The notes: generated from the sequence alone by a model not told the origin. A stretch of 41,760 nt of DNA from an uncultured Chlorobiaceae bacterium (GCA_903920215.1 CAIXLG010000016.1:1-41760), one strand, 5' to 3'. Shown: positions 25,216 to 34,104, counted from the stretch's first letter. Program-made: numbers and translations.

Positions 25216-26226
25216 ATGCAGGAGTGGTTCGCTCGTATACCCAGCCTTGAGCTTGCGGAGCCTTGGTGGCTGCTCCTTCTGCCTGTGCTTCTTCTGGCAG
25301 CGTGGTTCAAAGAGAGGCATGAACGGCGTGGTAAAGGGCTGGCTATGCTCTTTCCCGGTCTTGAGTCCCTGCGTGACTTGGGATTTGGATCTGGCCGCAT
25401 CTTGCGGTTACTGCCTCAATGGCTGCGCTGGAGTGCTCTTTTCCTCTCCGTTATCGCCCTTACCAGTCCCCATCTCCTGTACCGTCAGACAGAAGCCGAA
25501 GCAAAGGGTATCGATGTCATGCTTGTGCTCGATATTTCAGACTCAATGCTGCAGAAGGATTTTGCCGGTGAAAGCCGTCTTGATGCTGCAAAGGAAGTTG
25601 CCCGCAACTTTGTACTGCATCGTTCGAACGACAGGATCGGGCTCGTGGTGTTTCGCGGAAAGGGATATACACAGTGTCCGCTGACGATTGATCATGATGT
25701 CCTTGCAATGTTGCTCGACCGCCTTACGCCAGCTGTGATACAGGATGAAGGGACAGCCATAGGGACTGCAATTCTTATCGCCGTCAACAGGCTTAAGGCT
25801 TCGGAATCGTCAAATAAGGCTGTCATTCTTGTGACCGATGGTGAGAATAATACCGGAGAGGTTGGCCCCTCAACTGCTGCCGGGTTGGCCCTGCAGAGCG
25901 GGATCAGGATATATGCAATTAACGCCGGTGTTATAAGCCCGGGTAATCCTCCGAATCTATCAGGGGAAAAAGGCAATCACCCGGAGCTGGATGAAGAGTC
26001 GCTTCGTGGTATTGCCAGAACTACTGGTGGCAGGTATTTTGAGGTGAAAGATCCTGCGGCATTTGGTGAAACCATGAAAGCCATTGACCGGCTGGAGAAA
26101 AAACGGACGTCAGGGACGATTATGGAGCATCGGTCAGGATTGTTTACCCGATTGGTGTTGACTGTGCTCGCGCTCTTTTTTCTTGAAATCATATTGTCAA
26201 ATACCCGATTCTTGCGGATACCGTAG
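25216..26226 (+). CDS. batA: BatA-like VWA-domain membrane protein
   Basis: This 336-residue protein has two N-terminal membrane helices (WWLLLLPVLLLAAWF, WSALFLSVIALTSP), a VWA domain, and a C-terminal helix (LVLTVLALFFLEIIL). The VWA MIDAS is intact: D106-x-S108-x-S110 (VLDISDSM), Thr in GTAIGTA and Asp in VTDGENNTGE. BatA and BatB are thought to form an envelope complex with MoxR as partner. It lies 70 bases before batB and is separated from moxR by the M16 and PepSY genes. Confidence 0.88.
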   Translation: MQEWFARIPSLELAEPWWLLLLPVLLLAAWFKERHERRGKGLAMLFPGLESLRDLGFGSGRILRLLPQWLRWSALFLSVIALTSPHLLYRQTEAEAKGIDVMLVLDISDSMLQKDFAGESRLDAAKEVARNFVLHRSNDRIGLVVFRGKGYTQCPLTIDHDVLAMLLDRLTPAVIQDEGTAIGTAILIAVNRLKASESSNKAVILVTDGENNTGEVGPSTAAGLALQSGIRIYAINAGVISPGNPPNLSGEKGNHPELDEESLRGIARTTGGRYFEVKDPAAFGETMKAIDRLEKKRTSGTIMEHRSGLFTRLVLTVLALFFLEIILSNTRFLRIP

Positions 26227-26295
26227 CCTCTTGAAGTCGTTTGTCTTTATGACGAATCGCTGTAACCGAAATGCCCACAGAATGAAATTACACGT

Positions 26296-27318
26296 ATGAG
26301 TTTTGCCTGGCCTGAAAATATTGGCTACATGCTTCTTCTTATTCCTCTTGCTGTGATTCTGGGCTATGGGGTTATGAGGCAGCTTCAAGCTCGAGAAGCG
26401 CTTGCCAGTTCGCTTATGTCTCGTGCCATAATGCCAGGTTTACGGCTATGGGTTCTCATTCTGAAAAAAGTCATGCTGTTTTGCAGCATGGGCCTCATGT
26501 TGTTCTCTTTGAGTGGTCCACGTCTTACCAGTGGAGGTCGCCCGGTAATGCGAAAAGGTGCAGATCTGGTTTTTGTGCTTGATATTTCCCGCAGTATGAC
26601 GGCCAGGGATGTGCAGCCGGATCGTCTTGGCCAGGCTAAGCAGGAAATTGCCAGCATCAGTCGTGCTGTTAAGGGGGGGCGAAGAGCTATTCTGCTTTTT
26701 GCTGCAGCTCCTCTCGTGCAGTGTCCTCTTACCACTGATCAGGAGGCTTTTGATGCGCTGCTTGGAATGGCCTCACCCGATCTGATCGAAGAGCAGGGAA
26801 CCGTGTTTCGCTCCGCACTTGAGCTTTCCAGGAAACTCCTGAAACCAGAAACGGAAAATCATCCGCAGTCAGGAATAAAAGGAGAGAAGATTGTTGTATT
26901 GCTGAGTGACGGTGAAGATCATCCCGGTGATTTTCTGGCTGAAGCAAAAAGGATGGAAAAGGACGGGATCCATGTTTTTGTCATCGGAGTAGGCATGAGT
27001 TCGCCTGTTGTGATTCCGTTGGGGGGGGGTGGAGAAGGAGTCAAGCGTGACGAACACGGATGGGCCATAGCGACGAATTTCCATAGTGAAACATTGCAGA
27101 AGCTGGCTCATGATGCGGGCGGATTATATTTTCGCAGTAAGGCTGATAATACCGTGAACCGTGAAATATCTGAACGGATTAACCATATCGAGGCAGTATC
27201 GCGCTGGGTGATGGAGCCTGTTGAGCGTGTGCCGCTTTCTCAGTATTTTCTTGCGGCGGGTCTTTTTTTTCTGCTAGCTGAAACCCTGATTGGAAGAGGC
27301 GGAGGGAAGCCCCGGTAA
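26296..27318 (+). CDS. batB: BatB-like VWA-domain membrane protein
   Basis: This 340-residue paralogue of the preceding gene has the same layout: N-terminal helices (IGYMLLLIPLAVILGYGV; VMLFCSMGLMLFSLSG), a VWA domain with MIDAS D96-x-S98-x-S100 (VLDISRSM) and LLSDGEDHPGD, and a last helix QYFLAAGLFFLLAETLIG. A glycine-rich insert (IPLGGGGEGVKRDEHG) near residue 240 is typical of BatB. The two genes probably form one transcript. batC and batD, usually next, are missing here and lie on the other strand at 12609 and 7682. Confidence 0.87.
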   Translation: MSFAWPENIGYMLLLIPLAVILGYGVMRQLQAREALASSLMSRAIMPGLRLWVLILKKVMLFCSMGLMLFSLSGPRLTSGGRPVMRKGADLVFVLDISRSMTARDVQPDRLGQAKQEIASISRAVKGGRRAILLFAAAPLVQCPLTTDQEAFDALLGMASPDLIEEQGTVFRSALELSRKLLKPETENHPQSGIKGEKIVVLLSDGEDHPGDFLAEAKRMEKDGIHVFVIGVGMSSPVVIPLGGGGEGVKRDEHGWAIATNFHSETLQKLAHDAGGLYFRSKADNTVNREISERINHIEAVSRWVMEPVERVPLSQYFLAAGLFFLLAETLIGRGGGKPR

Positions 27319-27431
27319 TAGGTATGTCGTGCGGGTTACTTTCCGATAGTTGTTGAAAAACATTGTTATATTTCCTTTATTATCAGGAGGTTGGAGTCAT
27401 TTATTCTATAGACGAAAAAAACAGAAATGTT

Positions 27432-27734
27432 ATGGAGCAACAGAACACTGGTCTGAAAGTTCTTGACTCTCTTGAGAGAGCGAAGCTTGGTTTCAGGGTT
27501 TTTAACTTGCCTTTTGATGAAGCAGAAGAGGTAATTGATGCTTACGTCAGTCAGGGAAATTATGATCCGGCGAGTGTTGAGCTTTTCAAGGATCAGCTCG
27601 ATACGCAGAGGAACATTCAGGAAAAAGGTGTTGAACTGCTCTCTACCAGCGCCCAGATTCTCCGTCAGGTTGTAAGTTCTTTCATCAAGAATTGGCCGAA
27701 ACCGCCAGAGGACAATTCCTCTCATTCCGGATAA
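27432..27734 (+). CDS. Small helical protein, unknown
   Basis: This protein of about 100 residues is predicted mostly helical (GLKVLDSLERAKLGFRVFNLP, DEAEEVIDAYVSQGNYD, STSAQILRQVVSSFIKNW). It has no signal peptide or recognised motif and I cannot name it. The frame is open upstream to 27363. A perfect AGGAGG (27385-27390) lies eight bases before an in-frame ATT (27399), a rare start codon. The nearest ATG in frame is 27432, which has only a weak ribosome site. A strong terminator follows at 27786. Confidence 0.6.
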   Translation: MEQQNTGLKVLDSLERAKLGFRVFNLPFDEAEEVIDAYVSQGNYDPASVELFKDQLDTQRNIQEKGVELLSTSAQILRQVVSSFIKNWPKPPEDNSSHSG

Positions 27735-27785
27735 CGGATAGGGGAAGTCAGGGGAGAGTGAAAAACCTCATTTTAACAGCTTTTA

Positions 27786-27822
27786 AAAGGTTGCGGCAGT
27801 ACAGAGTGTCGTAGCCTTTTTT
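27786..27822 (+). terminator. Intrinsic terminator before clpB
   Basis: AAAGGTTGCGGCA (27786-27798) pairs with TGTCGTAGCCTTT (27807-27819) with three G-U pairs and no mismatch, and runs into TTTTTTCTTTT. It ends the transcript of the small helical protein gene, so clpB should have its own promoter between about 27830 and 27930. Confidence 0.85.
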
Positions 27823-27937
27823 CTTTTCTGGTATGGCGAGTATTCGAGTAGTACGTGTTAACTTTTTTCTCATATCCATTGTTATACAGTAAGTAGTTTC
27901 TATGGCTTGCGGTAATGATCCAAAAACATTCACCATC

Positions 27938-29260
27938 ATGCAGTTTGATCCTAACAAATTTACGGTAAAAGCCCAAGAGGCCTTGCAGGCAGCATCCACG
28001 CTTGCCAGCAGCAGGCAGCAGCAGCAGATAGAGCCGGAACATTTGCTTTTGGCCATGCTTGAAGATGGCAGCAGTATTGCTGTGCAGATAGCGCAGAAGC
28101 TTGAAGCTCCCTCAGAAACCCTGCTTGCGGCGCTTGATCGCGAAATAGAGAGAATTCCTAAGGTAACGGGCGCTTCAGCAACGGGGCAGTATCTTTCACA
28201 GAATCTCGGCAAGGTCTTTGACGTAGCCTTAAAAGAGGCTGAAAAGCTGAAAGATGACTATATAAGTTCAGAGCACCTGCTTATTGCCATGAGTGAAGCA
28301 GGGCTCAACGTTTCGCGTATGCTTAAGGATTCGGGTATTAACCGTGAAGCTATTCTCAAGGTGCTTGCCACTATCAGGGGAACGCAGCGCGTGACCAGTC
28401 AGAGTGCTGAGGAGACCTATAATTCACTGAAAAAATATTCGCGCAACCTGAACGACCAAGCCCGCAAAGGAAAACTCGATCCGGTTATCGGTCGTGATGA
28501 AGAAATTCGCAGGGTGCTGCAGATTCTCAGCAGACGCACCAAGAATAATCCGGTCTTGATAGGTGAGCCGGGTGTTGGTAAAACCGCAATCGTTGAGGGA
28601 ATCGCACAGCGCATAGTTGCCGGTGATGTACCTGAAAACCTGAAGAGCAAACAGATAGCTGCACTTGATATTGCCCAGCTTGTTGCCGGTGCAAAGTTTC
28701 GCGGTGAATTTGAGGAACGGCTGAAAGCGGTTGTCCGTGAAGTGCAGGCGTCTGATGGGGAGATTATTCTTTTTATTGATGAAATCCATCTGCTTGTAGG
28801 AGCGGGTTCGGCCGAGGGCTCAATGGATGCGGCAAATATCCTCAAGCCCGCCCTTGCCCGCGGAGAGCTTCGCTGTATAGGCGCTACAACACTTGATGAG
28901 TACCGAAAGCATATTGAAAAAGATGCCGCTCTTGAGCGCCGTTTTCAGACCGTCGTGGTCGACCAGCCAAGCGTGGATGACACCGTCTCCATTCTGCGAG
29001 GCCTCAAGGAGAAATATGAAATTCATCATGGAGTAAGAATCAAGGATGCCGCAATTGTTGCAGCCGCCGAACTGTCGAACCGCTATATTTCAGACCGTTT
29101 TCTACCCGACAAGGCAATCGATCTGATTGACGAAGCCTCTTCACGTCTGAGGCTCGAAATAGACAGCAGTCCCGAAGAACTCGACCGCATCAACCGCGAG
29201 ATTCGCCGTCTCGAAATCGAACGCGAAGCCCTGAAGCGCGAACTCGAAGCCGGAGGATAA
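27938..29260 (+). CDS. clpB: ClpB N-terminal half (N domain and NBD1 only)
   Basis: This 440-residue protein covers only the first half of the ClpB disaggregase. It has the N-terminal repeat domain (residues 1 to about 145), the first AAA+ module and the very start of the coiled-coil middle domain. NBD1 has Walker A GEPGVGKT (about 200-207), Walker B ILFIDEIH, the Arg finger region ALERRFQ and [15 protein letters not shown]. It stops after [20 protein letters not shown], where a full ClpB of about 860 residues would go on through the middle domain and NBD2. No NBD2 sequence follows in any frame. I recall half-length ClpB entries in Chlorobaculum tepidum, which suggests a lineage-level split with the second half elsewhere. 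ATG 27938 is the canonical MQFDP start; an in-frame ATG lies 12 codons upstream. Confidence 0.85.
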   Translation: MQFDPNKFTVKAQEALQAASTLASSRQQQQIEPEHLLLAMLEDGSSIAVQIAQKLEAPSETLLAALDREIERIPKVTGASATGQYLSQNLGKVFDVALKEAEKLKDDYISSEHLLIAMSEAGLNVSRMLKDSGINREAILKVLATIRGTQRVTSQSAEETYNSLKKYSRNLNDQARKGKLDPVIGRDEEIRRVLQILSRRTKNNPVLIGEPGVGKTAIVEGIAQRIVAGDVPENLKSKQIAALDIAQLVAGAKFRGEFEERLKAVVREVQASDGEIILFIDEIHLLVGAGSAEGSMDAANILKPALARGELRCIGATTLDEYRKHIEKDAALERRFQTVVVDQPSVDDTVSILRGLKEKYEIHHGVRIKDAAIVAAAELSNRYISDRFLPDKAIDLIDEASSRLRLEIDSSPEELDRINREIRRLEIEREALKRELEAGG

Positions 29261-29291
29261 ATGAATCATGTTCTTTTTTGTCAACTCGACG

Positions 29292-29345
29292 CGCTCTTTG
29301 TCATCCAGATATCCTCATTGTCATCCCGACCGAAGGGAGGGATCT
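29292..29345. repeat. Dispersed repeat, left copy by GIY-YIG relic
   Basis: CGCTCTTTGTCATCC (29292-29306) is repeated exactly at 29703-29717. Within this copy, GTCATCC is followed 20 bases on by GTCATCCCGACCGAAGGGA and GGGATCT (29320-29345), a degenerate doubling of the same unit. Units of the form 'GTCATCCCGA-CGAAGTGAGGGATCT' are common dispersed repeats in Bacteroidota and Chlorobiota genomes. This is recollection, not a search. Confidence 0.65.
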
Positions 29346-29376
29346 ATCTTATCGTCAACCCTTTCTCCCAATTGCC

Positions 29377-29676
29377 ATGAGCAGGGATAAGCCTTATTGC
29401 GTTTACATTCTAACCAATAGAACAAATAAGGTAATGTATGTCGGTATGACCAATGATCTGTAGCGTAGGGTTCGGGAGCATAAGAGCAGGTTGATTGATG
29501 GGTTTACAAAAAAATATAATGTTGATAAGCTGGTTTATTTTGAAGAAACAAATGACGCACTGAGTGCGATTACAAGAGAAAAAGAGATAAAAAATTGGCG
29601 CAGAGAAAAGAAAGATATGCTGGTCATCACTCTTAACCCCGAATGGAACGAGCTGTGCCCGGAGGGCGTTTGGTAG
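29377..29676 (+). pseudogene. GIY-YIG nuclease gene with an in-frame amber codon
   Basis: The frame reads MSRDKPYCVYILTNRTNKVM, then YVGMTNDL, a TAG at 29461-29463, then RRVREHKSRLIDGFTKKYNV and on to a stop at 29676, about 99 codons in all. This is a small single-domain GIY-YIG protein: the YxYIL...YVGMTNDL signature and RVREHK are intact on either side of the TAG. The intact family usually has Gln there (LQ-RV-EHK), so one C-to-T change of CAG explains the stop. Its catalytic Glu region (ITREKEIKNWRREKK) also survives. Flanking repeats (29292-29345, 29703-29740) suggest that it moved with or into them. A sequencing error or stop readthrough would restore a functional gene. Confidence 0.8.
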
Positions 29677-29702
29677 CTGTCCGTCACTCTGTCTTGCCAG
29701 CC

Positions 29703-29740
29703 CGCTCTTTGTCATCCCGAAACGCAGTGAGGGATCTCTG
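29703..29740. repeat. Dispersed repeat, right copy by GIY-YIG relic
   Basis: CGCTCTTTGTCATCC (29703-29717) is an exact copy of 29292-29306 and continues CGAAACGCAGTGAGGGATCTC, a fuller version of the dispersed unit. The palindromic feel (GATCCCTC and GAGGGATC-like ends) is weak. Together with the left copy it frames the GIY-YIG relic over about 450 bases. The rest of the gap to 29888 has no gene. Confidence 0.65.
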
Positions 29741-29888
29741 AGGTGAGCACTGGATGGTGGTTTAAACTGATAGAAAGGTAGCGAAGGTGGGATGTGTGAT
29801 TTATTCGAGTGAAAATTGTACATTACCGGTTGCATATCATTGGATGTTTTCTATGCCGGGATTTTATTAAACACGTAAATACGCCCAA

Positions 29889-30434
29889 ATGATGAAGAAG
29901 ATGAAAATGATGAGAATTGGTGTGCTGGCATTTATGCTTGCGGGATTGGTTTTTTCCACTGCTAAGGCAGGATGGGATCCGGCTGACGGGGATCGTGCGA
30001 AAGCCGGAGTTGAGTTTTTCAGGAAGAATGCTCCTGCGCTTGATCGTTTTTTTGAAAAAGCCTATGGATATGCTGTTTTTCCTGATGTTTTCAAAGGTGG
30101 CTTCATGATGCTGGGAGGGGGGCATGGTAATGGTTATGTCTATGAGCTTAATACTCTTGTCGGACATTCATCGATTACACAGCTCAATGTAGGCCCGCAG
30201 CTTGGCGGACAGTCTTTTTCGGAAATCATATTTTTTAAGGACAAGGCAGAGCTGGATAATTTCAAAAGGGGAAATTATGAGTTGAATGCCCAGGTAGAGG
30301 GAGTCGTGGCTACTGCTGGGGCGGCTACCACTATTGATTTTTCTCATGGTGTAGCTGTTTTTGTGCTTCCGAAGGCTGGAATTATGGCTGAAGCGACGGT
30401 GGGTGGCCAGAAGTTTTCTTATCGGCAATACTGA
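29889..30434 (+). CDS. SYLF/YSC84-domain secreted protein
   Basis: This 181-residue protein has an N-terminal signal peptide (RIGVLAFMLAGLVFSTAKA). The SYLF/YSC84 fold follows: AYGYAVFPDVFKGGFMMLGGGHGNGYVY, then VGPQLGGQSFSEIIFFKDKAELDNFKRGNYEL and GVAVFVLPKAGIMAEATVGGQKFSY. In eukaryotes the domain binds lipids. Bacterial members are envelope proteins of unclear role. It stands alone, 71 bases before gatB. The two Met codons at its start give alternative starts of no consequence. Confidence 0.82.
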   Translation: MMKKMKMMRIGVLAFMLAGLVFSTAKAGWDPADGDRAKAGVEFFRKNAPALDRFFEKAYGYAVFPDVFKGGFMMLGGGHGNGYVYELNTLVGHSSITQLNVGPQLGGQSFSEIIFFKDKAELDNFKRGNYELNAQVEGVVATAGAATTIDFSHGVAVFVLPKAGIMAEATVGGQKFSYRQY

Positions 30435-30505
30435 AAAGTTTTTTATAAGCAGGAGAGGCCCCGGTGTAAACGAACTGGTGTTTTTCCATAACGTTATTTT
30501 TTTTA

Positions 30506-31933
30506 ATGAAGTATGAATTAGTAGTGGGCCTTGAGGTCCATTGTCAGCTTAACACAGCAAGCAAGGCTTTCTGCGGTTGTTCTGCTCTTTTTGGAAAACC
30601 AGCCAACAGCAATGTCTGTCCCGTCTGTCTTGCTCTTCCAGGAGCACTGCCTGTATTTAACCGTCGTGTCGTTGAGGATGCGGTTAAACTTGGACTTGCA
30701 ATGGGCTGCACTATTGCACCAAGTTCTATTCTCGCCCGTAAAAACTATTTTTATCCTGATCTGCCGAAAGGCTACCAGATTTCGCAGTTTGAAGAGCCTA
30801 TCTGCAGTGAAGGAGTTCTCAAAATTGAGGCCGGTGAGGGCGAAAAGGTTATCAGGCTGATCAGAATTCATATTGAAGAGGATGCCGGCAAGTCGATTCA
30901 TGATATCGGCGATGATACCTACATCGATCTGAACAGAAGCGGGGTGCCATTGCTTGAAATTGTCAGTTACCCTGACATGCGTACTCCAAGGGAGGCTTCC
31001 GCATATCTGCAGAAAGTCCGGCAGATAGTTAAATATCTTGGTATTTCTGATGGAAACATGGAGGAAGGAAGCCTGCGCTGTGATGCCAACGTTTCTCTGC
31101 GTCCTGTGGGGTCGACTGAGTATGGTACCCGTACCGAGATCAAGAATATGAACTCGTTCAAGAATGTTGAAAAAGCCATTGAGTTTGAGGCTGACCGCCA
31201 TAAGGAAATTCTGGAAAGCGGCGGCGTTATCATTCAGGAAACCAGGCTTTGGGATGCCGATAAGGGAGAGACCCGTTCAATGAGGGGCAAGGAGTTTGCG
31301 CATGATTATCGTTACTTTCCCGATCCTGATCTGATTCCGGTGCTTGTTGATCAGGATATGCTTGATCGTATGCAGAGAGAGCTTCCTGAATTTCCTGAAG
31401 TTCGTGCAAGCCGTTTTGTAGCTGAGTATTCCATTCCGGCCTATGATGCAGGGGTTCTTACTGTTGAGAGAGAGGTCGCCGATTATTTTGAGGCAACAGT
31501 CAAGGTTTCGGGTGATACAAAAGCATCCTCGAACTGGGTGATGGGTGAGGTGTTGCGCACGCTTAAAGAAAAGTATCTTGATATTTCGGAGTTTTCGATT
31601 GCACCTGACCGTCTTGGCGGCTTGGTTCGTCTCATTGGCGAGGGGATGATCAGTAATACCATTGCCAAACAGGTATTCGAACTCATGCAGGATAATGGTG
31701 CCACTGCATTGGAAATTGTTCAGCGTGATGGTCTTGCCCAGGTTTCAGACAGTGGCGCGATTGAGAGTGTTATCGATGAAATTCTCGCAGCTAATCCGGG
31801 TCAGCTTGCTGCATACCGCGGCGGAAAGACTCAGCTGCTGGGCTTTTTTGTGGGACAGTGCATGAGCCGTATGAAAGGCAAGGCTAATCCGAAAATGGTC
31901 AATGAGGTTCTTCTGAAAAAGCTTGACGTGTGA
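30506..31933 (+). CDS. gatB: Aspartyl/glutamyl-tRNA amidotransferase subunit B
   Basis: GatB is the tRNA-binding and kinase subunit of GatCAB, which turns Glu-tRNA(Gln) or Asp-tRNA(Asn) into Gln- or Asn-tRNA. The 475-residue protein has all landmarks: [15 protein letters not shown] at the start, a Cys-rich zinc site (FCGCSALF...[15 protein letters not shown]), [46 protein letters not shown]-type loop and the C-terminal YqeY-like tail ([19 protein letters not shown]). gatA and gatC are not nearby. It converges with xseB, seven bases apart. Confidence 0.96.
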   Translation: MKYELVVGLEVHCQLNTASKAFCGCSALFGKPANSNVCPVCLALPGALPVFNRRVVEDAVKLGLAMGCTIAPSSILARKNYFYPDLPKGYQISQFEEPICSEGVLKIEAGEGEKVIRLIRIHIEEDAGKSIHDIGDDTYIDLNRSGVPLLEIVSYPDMRTPREASAYLQKVRQIVKYLGISDGNMEEGSLRCDANVSLRPVGSTEYGTRTEIKNMNSFKNVEKAIEFEADRHKEILESGGVIIQETRLWDADKGETRSMRGKEFAHDYRYFPDPDLIPVLVDQDMLDRMQRELPEFPEVRASRFVAEYSIPAYDAGVLTVEREVADYFEATVKVSGDTKASSNWVMGEVLRTLKEKYLDISEFSIAPDRLGGLVRLIGEGMISNTIAKQVFELMQDNGATALEIVQRDGLAQVSDSGAIESVIDEILAANPGQLAAYRGGKTQLLGFFVGQCMSRMKGKANPKMVNEVLLKKLDV

Positions 31934-31940
31934 AAGGGGT

Positions 31941-32198
31941 TCAGGATTCGCTGTCGAAGAGGTCTTTGATGCGAGGTGTATCAGGCCAGGTTTTGGCGAG
32001 TTCCGGATTGATGACCTCTATTTTTTTTCTGGCTTCCTGCAGCCTTTTTTTGCAGTTGTCGGCAATGGTAAGTCCCTCTTCGTAGAGTGCAATGGATTTT
32101 TCGAGACCGGTTTCCGGATTTTCAATGTTCCGGGTTATTTCCTCAAGCCTCGATATGAGCTCTTCGATAGCGGGTTTTCCGGAATTGTGTGCTGTCAT
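31941..32198 (-). CDS. xseB: Exodeoxyribonuclease VII small subunit
   Basis: XseB binds the catalytic XseA subunit to form exonuclease VII, a single-strand DNA nuclease. The 85-residue helical protein has the family signature AIEELISRLEEITRNIENPETGLEKSIALYEEG in two parts and the typical 'C-K-L--A--KIE'. The C-terminal extension past residue 65 is variable in the family. xseA is not in the window. It is divergent from obg with 73 bases between starts. Confidence 0.88.
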   Translation of the reverse strand: MTAHNSGKPAIEELISRLEEITRNIENPETGLEKSIALYEEGLTIADNCKKRLQEARKKIEVINPELAKTWPDTPRIKDLFDSES

Positions 32199-32271
32199 GT
32201 GGTGTAAGAGTTTAGATATTGTGTTATGAAAATAGGTAAAGCGAAAGATTATTCAAAAGGCAGGTGTGTGA

Positions 32272-33285
32272 GTGAAGTTTGTTGATAGTGCATCGATTTT
32301 TGTTCAGGCTGGAGACGGCGGAAAAGGTTGTGTGAGTTTTCGTAGGGAAAAGTTTGTTCCCAAGGGGGGGCCTGATGGCGGCGATGGTGGCCGTGGAGGC
32401 CATATATGGCTGAGAACCAACCGGCAGCTGACAACTCTTCTTGATTTTAAATATAAAAAGAAGTACCTGGCAGTTCGCGGCGTCCATGGTCAAGGTGCCC
32501 GAAAAACAGGGAAAGATGGTGGTGATGTTACTATAGATGTACCATGCGGGACGATTGTCAGAAACGCTGAAACCAATGAAATCATTGCTGATCTGACAAA
32601 TGTGGATCAGGAGATTTTAATTGCCAGAGGCGGAAAAGGCGGCAGGGGAAACCAGCATTTTGCTACACCGACGCGTCAGGCACCGCGGTATGCCGAGCCT
32701 GGTCAGAAGGGTGAAGAGTTTACGCTCGAAATGGAGCTGAAGCTTATGGCCGACGTCGGTCTGGTTGGTTTTCCAAATGCGGGCAAGTCCACGCTGATCT
32801 CCGTGATCAGTGCGGCGAAACCAAAAATTGCCGATTATCCGTTTACCACTCTGGTGCCGAATCTCGGTATCGTCCGTTACGAGGAGTACAAGTCGTTTGT
32901 GATGGCTGATATTCCGGGGATCATTGAGGGAGCGGCAGAGGGTAAAGGCCTTGGTATTCAGTTCCTGCGTCATATCGAACGCACTAAAATACTTGCAGTT
33001 CTGGTTTCGGCGGATTCTCCCGACATAGCCGAAGAGTACCGGACGCTTCTCGGAGAGCTTGGGAAATTTAGCACGGGGCTTCTTGACAAGCCGCGGATAG
33101 TGGTTATTACAAAAATGGATATTGCAGCCGAAGATCTTGAAATTCCTGTCTTTGAAGAAGGTATTAAGGTTCTTCCGATTTCAAGTGTTTCCGGTCAAGG
33201 GCTTAAGGAGCTCAAGGATGAACTCTGGAAAGAGGTATCTGCTCGCATCAGGCCTGACGAACCGCTGGAAGAGGGTCTCGAGTAG
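32272..33285 (+). CDS. obg: Obg/CgtA ribosome-assembly GTPase
   Basis: Obg is an essential GTPase that binds the 50S subunit and links ribosome maturation to growth. The 337-residue protein has the glycine-rich Obg domain ([42 protein letters not shown]), a G domain with G1 GFPNAGKST (166-174), G3 DIPGIIEGA and G4 TKMD. It lacks the variable C-terminal OCT domain. The start is GTG 32272. It ends three bases before the acetyltransferase gene, so they are probably co-transcribed. Confidence 0.95.
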   Translation: MKFVDSASIFVQAGDGGKGCVSFRREKFVPKGGPDGGDGGRGGHIWLRTNRQLTTLLDFKYKKKYLAVRGVHGQGARKTGKDGGDVTIDVPCGTIVRNAETNEIIADLTNVDQEILIARGGKGGRGNQHFATPTRQAPRYAEPGQKGEEFTLEMELKLMADVGLVGFPNAGKSTLISVISAAKPKIADYPFTTLVPNLGIVRYEEYKSFVMADIPGIIEGAAEGKGLGIQFLRHIERTKILAVLVSADSPDIAEEYRTLLGELGKFSTGLLDKPRIVVITKMDIAAEDLEIPVFEEGIKVLPISSVSGQGLKELKDELWKEVSARIRPDEPLEEGLE

Positions 33286-33287
33286 TC

Positions 33288-33755
33288 ATGCAGCAGAGTG
33301 AGCTCTATGTCAGGTACGCGCGTCTTGCTGATGCGACGGCACTTTCCGCGATTACTGTGGAGTATGCCCGCCAGGGAATTATGCTGGAGCGTTCCGATGA
33401 GAGTATTGTTGAAAATATCCGTAATTTTTTTGTTGCTGAATATAACGGTGAAGTCATAGGATGCTGTGCTATTGCATTTTATACCTCGAAGCTTGCTGAA
33501 ATTCGCTCTCTTGCGGTCTTTAACCGCTATAAAATGAAGGGAATCGGACGCCTGCTGGTTGAAAAGGCAGAGACCGTTCTCCGTGAGGAAGGAGTCAGTG
33601 AGGTTTTTGTCCTGACCTTGAGCAGTGAGTTTTTCAGGCGCCTTGGATACCGTGAAATTCAAAAAGAGTATTTTCCGCAAAAAATATGGAGGGATTGCAC
33701 CCATTGCCCTAAACTTATGGCGTGTGATGAGATTGCAATGGTGAAAACGCTCTGA
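33288..33755 (+). CDS. N-acetylglutamate synthase-like GNAT acetyltransferase
   Basis: This 155-residue protein is a stand-alone GNAT acetyltransferase of the type that can serve as short ArgA. It has the acetyl-CoA loop segment LAVFNRYKMKGIGRLLVEKAE (Q/RxxGxG/A variant KMKGIG) and FFRRLGYREI. The C-terminal signature KIWRDCTHCPKLMACDEIAM is shared by N-acetylglutamate synthase-like proteins. It would start arginine synthesis by acetylating glutamate. Other amine acceptors cannot be excluded. It begins right after obg. Confidence 0.8.
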   Translation: MQQSELYVRYARLADATALSAITVEYARQGIMLERSDESIVENIRNFFVAEYNGEVIGCCAIAFYTSKLAEIRSLAVFNRYKMKGIGRLLVEKAETVLREEGVSEVFVLTLSSEFFRRLGYREIQKEYFPQKIWRDCTHCPKLMACDEIAMVKTL

Positions 33756-33813
33756 AGTATAGAATAACCATTTTGGGTAGTGGGTTAATCAACAAAACAG
33801 GTAACACACATTC

Positions 33814-34080
33814 GTGATTGTAAAGGAAGTTATCGTTAAAAACAAGGCCGGGCTCCATACCAGGCCCGCAGCGTCAGTCGTTAAACTTGCATCTCGCTTT
33901 AAATCTGATTTTTATATCGAAATGCAGGGTGTTGAGATTAACGCAAAGTCAATTATTGGTGTTATGAGCCTTGCCGCTCCTAAAGGAACCAAATTGACGC
34001 TCAAGCTTGACGGTGAAGATGCTGATGAGGCTGCCCGTCAGCTGGTAGAGTTTTTTGAACAGGGATTTGGAGAACAATAG
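33814..34080 (+). CDS. ptsH: HPr phosphocarrier protein
   Basis: HPr carries phosphate in the sugar phosphotransferase system or in its regulatory branch. The 88-residue protein has the active-site His15 in KNKAGLHTRPAAS and the regulatory Ser46 in NAKSIIGVMSLAAPKGT. Both phosphorylation sites of HPr are therefore kept. The start is GTG 33814. No enzyme I, HPr kinase or sugar permease is nearby, so its partners must be encoded elsewhere. Green sulfur bacteria do not generally import sugars by PTS, so a regulatory role is likely (inference). Confidence 0.92.
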   Translation: MIVKEVIVKNKAGLHTRPAASVVKLASRFKSDFYIEMQGVEINAKSIIGVMSLAAPKGTKLTLKLDGEDADEAARQLVEFFEQGFGEQ

Positions 34081-34104
34081 TTTGAAAACTGTCCAAGAGC
34101 GTTA

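Noticed and set aside
27938-29676. GIY-YIG unit inserted into clpB and causing its truncation
   Set aside because: No NBD2 sequence follows the unit, and half-length ClpB seems known in relatives, so the split likely predates the insertion.
29410-29835. Minus-strand ORF of 141 residues across the GIY-YIG relic
   Set aside because: It is antisense to the clear GIY-YIG motifs, and part of it is translated repeat sequence.
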